Part shown: positions 61,529-64,000 of the stretch, one piece after another | Layout: every line of letters starts with the position of its first letter | Numbering within the stretch: position 1 is the first letter of the stretch | Source of the DNA: Acidovorax sp. CCYZU-2555 | GTDB lineage: Bacteria > Pseudomonadota > Gammaproteobacteria > Burkholderiales > Burkholderiaceae_C | Direction: 5' to 3' | DNA length: 64,000 bases | Assembly: GCF_018413525.1 (NCBI RefSeq) | Contig: NZ_JAHCDD010000022.1 | Span: 1 to 64,000, forward strand | Notes under the pieces: model-generated | Seen by the model: only the letters and a program-made list of their open reading frames with translations | Told to the model about the DNA's origin: nothing | The model's database searches: none | Program-made: the position numbers and the translations under genes

Positions 61529-62863
61529 ATGGCTTCCTCTTCCACTCCTGTCGTCACCCAATTGCGGGTCATTCCGGTCGCCGGACATGACAGCATGCTT
61601 CTCAACCTGAGCGGTGCGCATGCGCCGTTCTTCACGCGCAATCTGCTGCTGCTGACCGACAGCTCGGGCAACACGGGCGTGGGCGAAGTGCCGGGCGGCG
61701 AGAAGATTCGCCAGACGCTGGAAGATGCGGGCAAGCTGATCGTGGGCCAGCCCGTGGGCAACTACAACGCCGTGCTCAATGCCATGCGCGCCGAGTTCGA
61801 AGGCCGCGACAGCGGCGGTCGCGGCCTGCAGACGTTCGACCTGCGCATCGCCATCCACGCGGTCACGGCCGCGGAATCCGCGCTGCTCGATCTGCTGGGC
61901 CAGCACCTGGGCGTGCCCGTCGCGGCGCTGCTGGGCGAAGGCGTGCAGCGCACTTCGGTGCAGATGCTGGGTTACCTGTTCTACGTCGGCGACCGCACGC
62001 TCACCGACCTGCCTTACCAGACCGACCCCGGCGCCGCCAACGACTGGCAGCGCCTGCGCCATGAAAAGGCGATGACGCCCGAAGCCATCGTGCGCCTGGC
62101 CGAAGCCGCGCACGAGCGCTATGGCTTCGAAGACTTCAAGCTCAAGGGCGGCGTGCTGCGCGGCGAGGAAGAAGTCGAAGCCATCCGTGCGCTGCATGAA
62201 CGCTTCCCCGAAGCGCGCGTCACGCTGGACCCCAACGGCGGCTGGCTGCTCAAGGACGCGATCCGCCTGACGCGCGATCTGCACGGCGTGCTCGCCTATG
62301 CCGAAGATCCCTGCGGCGCCGAAGGCGGTTTCTCGGGCCGCGAAGTCATGGCTGAATTCCGCCGCGCCACGGGGCTGCCCACGGCGACCAACATGGTCGC
62401 GACCGACTGGCGCCAGATGGCGCATTCGATCTCGCTGCAGTCGGTGGACATTCCGCTGGCCGACCCGCATTTCTGGACCATGGCCGGATCGGTGCGCGTG
62501 GCCCAGCTGTGCCAGGCGTTCGGCCTGACCTGGGGTTCGCATTCCAACAACCACTTCGACGTGTCGCTGGCGATGTTCACGCATGTGGGCGCCGCCGCTC
62601 CAGGCCGCGTGACGGCGATCGACACCCACTGGATCTGGCAGGACGGCCAGTACCTGACCAAGAACCCGCTGCAGATCAAGGGCGGCTACATCGAGCTGCC
62701 CCAGCGCGGCGGCCTGGGCATCGAACTCGACATGGAAGCCGTCGAGCGCGCCCACCAGCTGTACCTGCAGCACGGCCTGGGCGCACGCGACGACGCGATG
62801 GCCATGCAGTTCCTGGTGCCGAACTGGACCTTCGACAACAAGCGCCCCTGCATGGTGCGCTGA
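61529..62863 (+). CDS. gudD: Glucarate dehydratase
   Basis: 444 residues, the full length of GudD. It dehydrates D-glucarate (and usually L-idarate) to 5-keto-4-deoxyglucarate. Catalytic pieces of the enolase superfamily are present: K204-x-K206 (FKLKGG), metal ligands in LDPNGGW and AEDPCG, ATNM with the Asn ligand, and His338 in [10 protein letters not shown]. Distinctive GudD segments [20 protein letters not shown] and [12 protein letters not shown] are intact. It forms an operon with the preceding Bug gene; later steps (gudL/garL-type aldolase, dehydratase) are not in the window. Confidence 0.96.
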   Translation: MASSSTPVVTQLRVIPVAGHDSMLLNLSGAHAPFFTRNLLLLTDSSGNTGVGEVPGGEKIRQTLEDAGKLIVGQPVGNYNAVLNAMRAEFEGRDSGGRGLQTFDLRIAIHAVTAAESALLDLLGQHLGVPVAALLGEGVQRTSVQMLGYLFYVGDRTLTDLPYQTDPGAANDWQRLRHEKAMTPEAIVRLAEAAHERYGFEDFKLKGGVLRGEEEVEAIRALHERFPEARVTLDPNGGWLLKDAIRLTRDLHGVLAYAEDPCGAEGGFSGREVMAEFRRATGLPTATNMVATDWRQMAHSISLQSVDIPLADPHFWTMAGSVRVAQLCQAFGLTWGSHSNNHFDVSLAMFTHVGAAAPGRVTAIDTHWIWQDGQYLTKNPLQIKGGYIELPQRGGLGIELDMEAVERAHQLYLQHGLGARDDAMAMQFLVPNWTFDNKRPCMVR

Positions 62864-62901
62864 GACGGCGGCACTGCCCGGGCCGCTGACGCGGCCGGGG
62901 C

Positions 62902-63618
62902 TCAGTGCACGTGAACATGGCCCGCGGTTTTTCCCGGGCCTTTTTCATGGTCGTCATGTTCATGGTCTTCGTGGGGCGCGACGCCTTCGCGCGACTTGAG
63001 CAGCCATTGCTTGGCCAGCACTGGATTCGCGGCCACGCCCTGGCCGCTGCGGTAGGCCAGGCCCAGCGCTCTTTGCGCCTGCGGGTTGCCGGCGTCGGCC
63101 GAGCGCTGCAGCCATTCGATGGCCTTGCCCAGGTCTTTTTTCACGCCCAGGCCGGCGGCGTAGCTGACATAAAGTTCATATTGGGATTTCGATGCGCAGC
63201 GCGCGCTGGCGCCGGCCGTCTTGCGGTACCAGCGCACCGCGGCCGCATGGTCCTGCGGCGCGCCGCCCAGGCCGCCCCGGTAGAAGTCGCCGAGCATGCA
63301 TTGCGCGAGCACCATCTGGTTGGCGGCCGCGGCATCGAACCACTTGAAGGCCTGTGCCATATCCTTGGGCGTGCCCGTGCCGTTGAGATAGATGAAGCCC
63401 AGGTCGACTTGCGCCTGGCCATGGCCGCGCTGCGCCGCGCGCAGCAGATGCTGGCGACTGCGCGCCATGTCGATGGTGTCGCCCGCGCTGCCGTTGAAGC
63501 GCTTGCTTTGTTGATAGTCGCTGTCGGCGGTGTCCTGGGCCACCGACAACGCGGGCATGGCCGCGCAGCAAAGCGTTGCCGCGAGGCCCAGGCGAATGAA
63601 TCGGCAAATGGAGATCAT
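62902..63618 (-). CDS. Sel1-repeat protein with His-rich tail, exported
   Basis: 238 residues: signal peptide (MISICRFIRLGLAATLCCAAMPALSVAQ) and about four Sel1-type repeats (~70-215: GHGQAQVDLGFIYLNGTGTP, AAAANQMVLAQCMLGDFYRG, SADAGNPQAQRALGLAYRSG). A tail with eight His mixed with Asp and Glu follows (APHEDHEHDDHEK, GHVHVH). Sel1 repeats mediate protein contacts; the tail could bind Zn, Ni or Cu. No partner is obvious. The start at 63618 was chosen to begin with the signal peptide. Confidence 0.85.
   Translation of the reverse strand: MISICRFIRLGLAATLCCAAMPALSVAQDTADSDYQQSKRFNGSAGDTIDMARSRQHLLRAAQRGHGQAQVDLGFIYLNGTGTPKDMAQAFKWFDAAAANQMVLAQCMLGDFYRGGLGGAPQDHAAAVRWYRKTAGASARCASKSQYELYVSYAAGLGVKKDLGKAIEWLQRSADAGNPQAQRALGLAYRSGQGVAANPVLAKQWLLKSREGVAPHEDHEHDDHEKGPGKTAGHVHVH
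62919..62945 (+). terminator. Rho-independent terminator of the gudD operon
   Basis: GGCCCG (62919-62924) and CGGGCC (62935-62940) with a 10-nt loop, followed by TTTTT. It lies inside the 3' end of the convergent Sel1 gene. A second GC hairpin (CCCGGGCCGC / GCGGCCGGGG, one mismatch) precedes it at 62877-62900. Confidence 0.75.
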
Positions 63619-63703
63619 TGGAGTACCAAGTGGGAGTCGGTCTGAGGCTGGAATGCGTACGCACGCGGCCGGCAAGCGCCAGCCGCGTGCGTGCATCAGC
63701 GCC

Positions 63704-64000
63704 TTACTGGAAGGTCTGCGCGACGTTGGCCGGCACGACGATCTCGCTGGCCGGCGTCAGCGACAGCGTCACCGTGCGGCCCTTGCCGATCGACTGCAAC
63801 ACGGCCTGCGCTTCGGCCAGCGAGTTCAGCCGCTGGGTGCGCAGCACTTCCGGCGGATGGAACGTGCCCTTGGCCGCATGCACCGACTCGACGGGGCCAC
63901 CCTTGTAGGTGATCGTCGCGTTCATGCCCGGGCTGAACTGCGTGTAGCCTTCGGGGATATAGCCCTTGTAGCCTGCGTCCTGCACATCGACCGACACCTG
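63704..64000 (-). CDS. Unknown protein, C-terminal end only
   Basis: The gene is cut by the right edge; 98 codons are visible, ending EIVVPANVAQTFQ. The segment has several short beta-type stretches (ITYKGGPVESVHAAKGTFHP, RTVTLSLTPASE). No family recognised. It lies 85 bases upstream of, and on the same strand as, the Sel1-repeat gene, so the two may be co-transcribed. Confidence 0.6.
   Translation of the reverse strand, partial: QVSVDVQDAGYKGYIPEGYTQFSPGMNATITYKGGPVESVHAAKGTFHPPEVLRTQRLNSLAEAQAVLQSIGKGRTVTLSLTPASEIVVPANVAQTFQ

Overview
The window is high-GC DNA from a Gram-negative bacterium, most likely a betaproteobacterium of the Burkholderiales (family Comamonadaceae is my best guess). 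The reasons are a phaR homologue, several Bug/TctC-type solute-binding proteins, a LapA/LapG/LapD biofilm module and a short dispersed repeat built on TTCGACAGGCTCA. No insertion sequence, phage, CRISPR or rRNA was seen. Because of the GC bias, very long antisense open frames run across almost every gene; they are treated as shadows.

Layout. (1) 1-5.9 kb: the 3' end of a giant type I-secreted VCBS-repeat adhesin, then its periplasmic protease (LapG) and the c-di-GMP receptor (LapD). (2) 6.0-7.5 kb: tRNA-Val(GAC) with a strong terminator, an exported MsrB and a DsbA/DsbG-like thioredoxin-fold protein. (3) 7.7-17.2 kb: a TetR regulator divergent from a six-gene siderophore-uptake operon. It encodes two fused permease-ATPase ABC half-transporters, two FecCD/FatDC-type permeases, a solute-binding protein and a TonB-dependent receptor. 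No separate ATPase for the FecCD pair is present. (4) 17.5-35.8 kb: four complete cell-surface-signalling cassettes, each with a FecI-like ECF sigma factor, a FecR anti-sigma factor and a TonB receptor with an N-terminal STN signalling domain. Each has a palindromic Fur-box-like site ahead of its sigma gene. NnrS and a YciI-like protein lie between them. (5) 36-43.6 kb: a tripartite heavy-metal-type RND efflux system with an OmpR-type regulator and sensor kinase. (6) 43.6-46 kb: a small unknown protein divergent from a MocR regulator, then a repeat-rich gap. (7) 46-50.4 kb: an IclR regulator divergent from a TRAP transporter operon that contains a divergent type II dehydroquinase. (8) 50.5-55.4 kb: the prkA-yeaH-spoVR stress operon. 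(9) 55.6-62.9 kb: phaR, then two sugar-acid-type modules (LysR / enolase-superfamily enzyme / Bug protein, and LacI / Bug protein / glucarate dehydratase). (10) 62.9-64 kb: a Sel1-repeat protein with a His-rich tail and the 3' end of an unknown gene.

How it works together. The central 28 kb (7.7-35.8 kb) reads as an iron/xenosiderophore island. Fur would release the four sigma genes under iron limitation. Each sigma factor would then be activated through its own receptor and FecR when the matching ferric siderophore binds. In the third cassette the promoter targets can be read directly: TACCG-N14-CGTGCGTCTAC occurs once before fecR and once before the receptor gene, and nowhere else that I noticed. 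The 46-63 kb part reads as uptake and catabolism of organic and sugar acids, with local regulators whose probable palindromic operators are visible in the intergenic regions.
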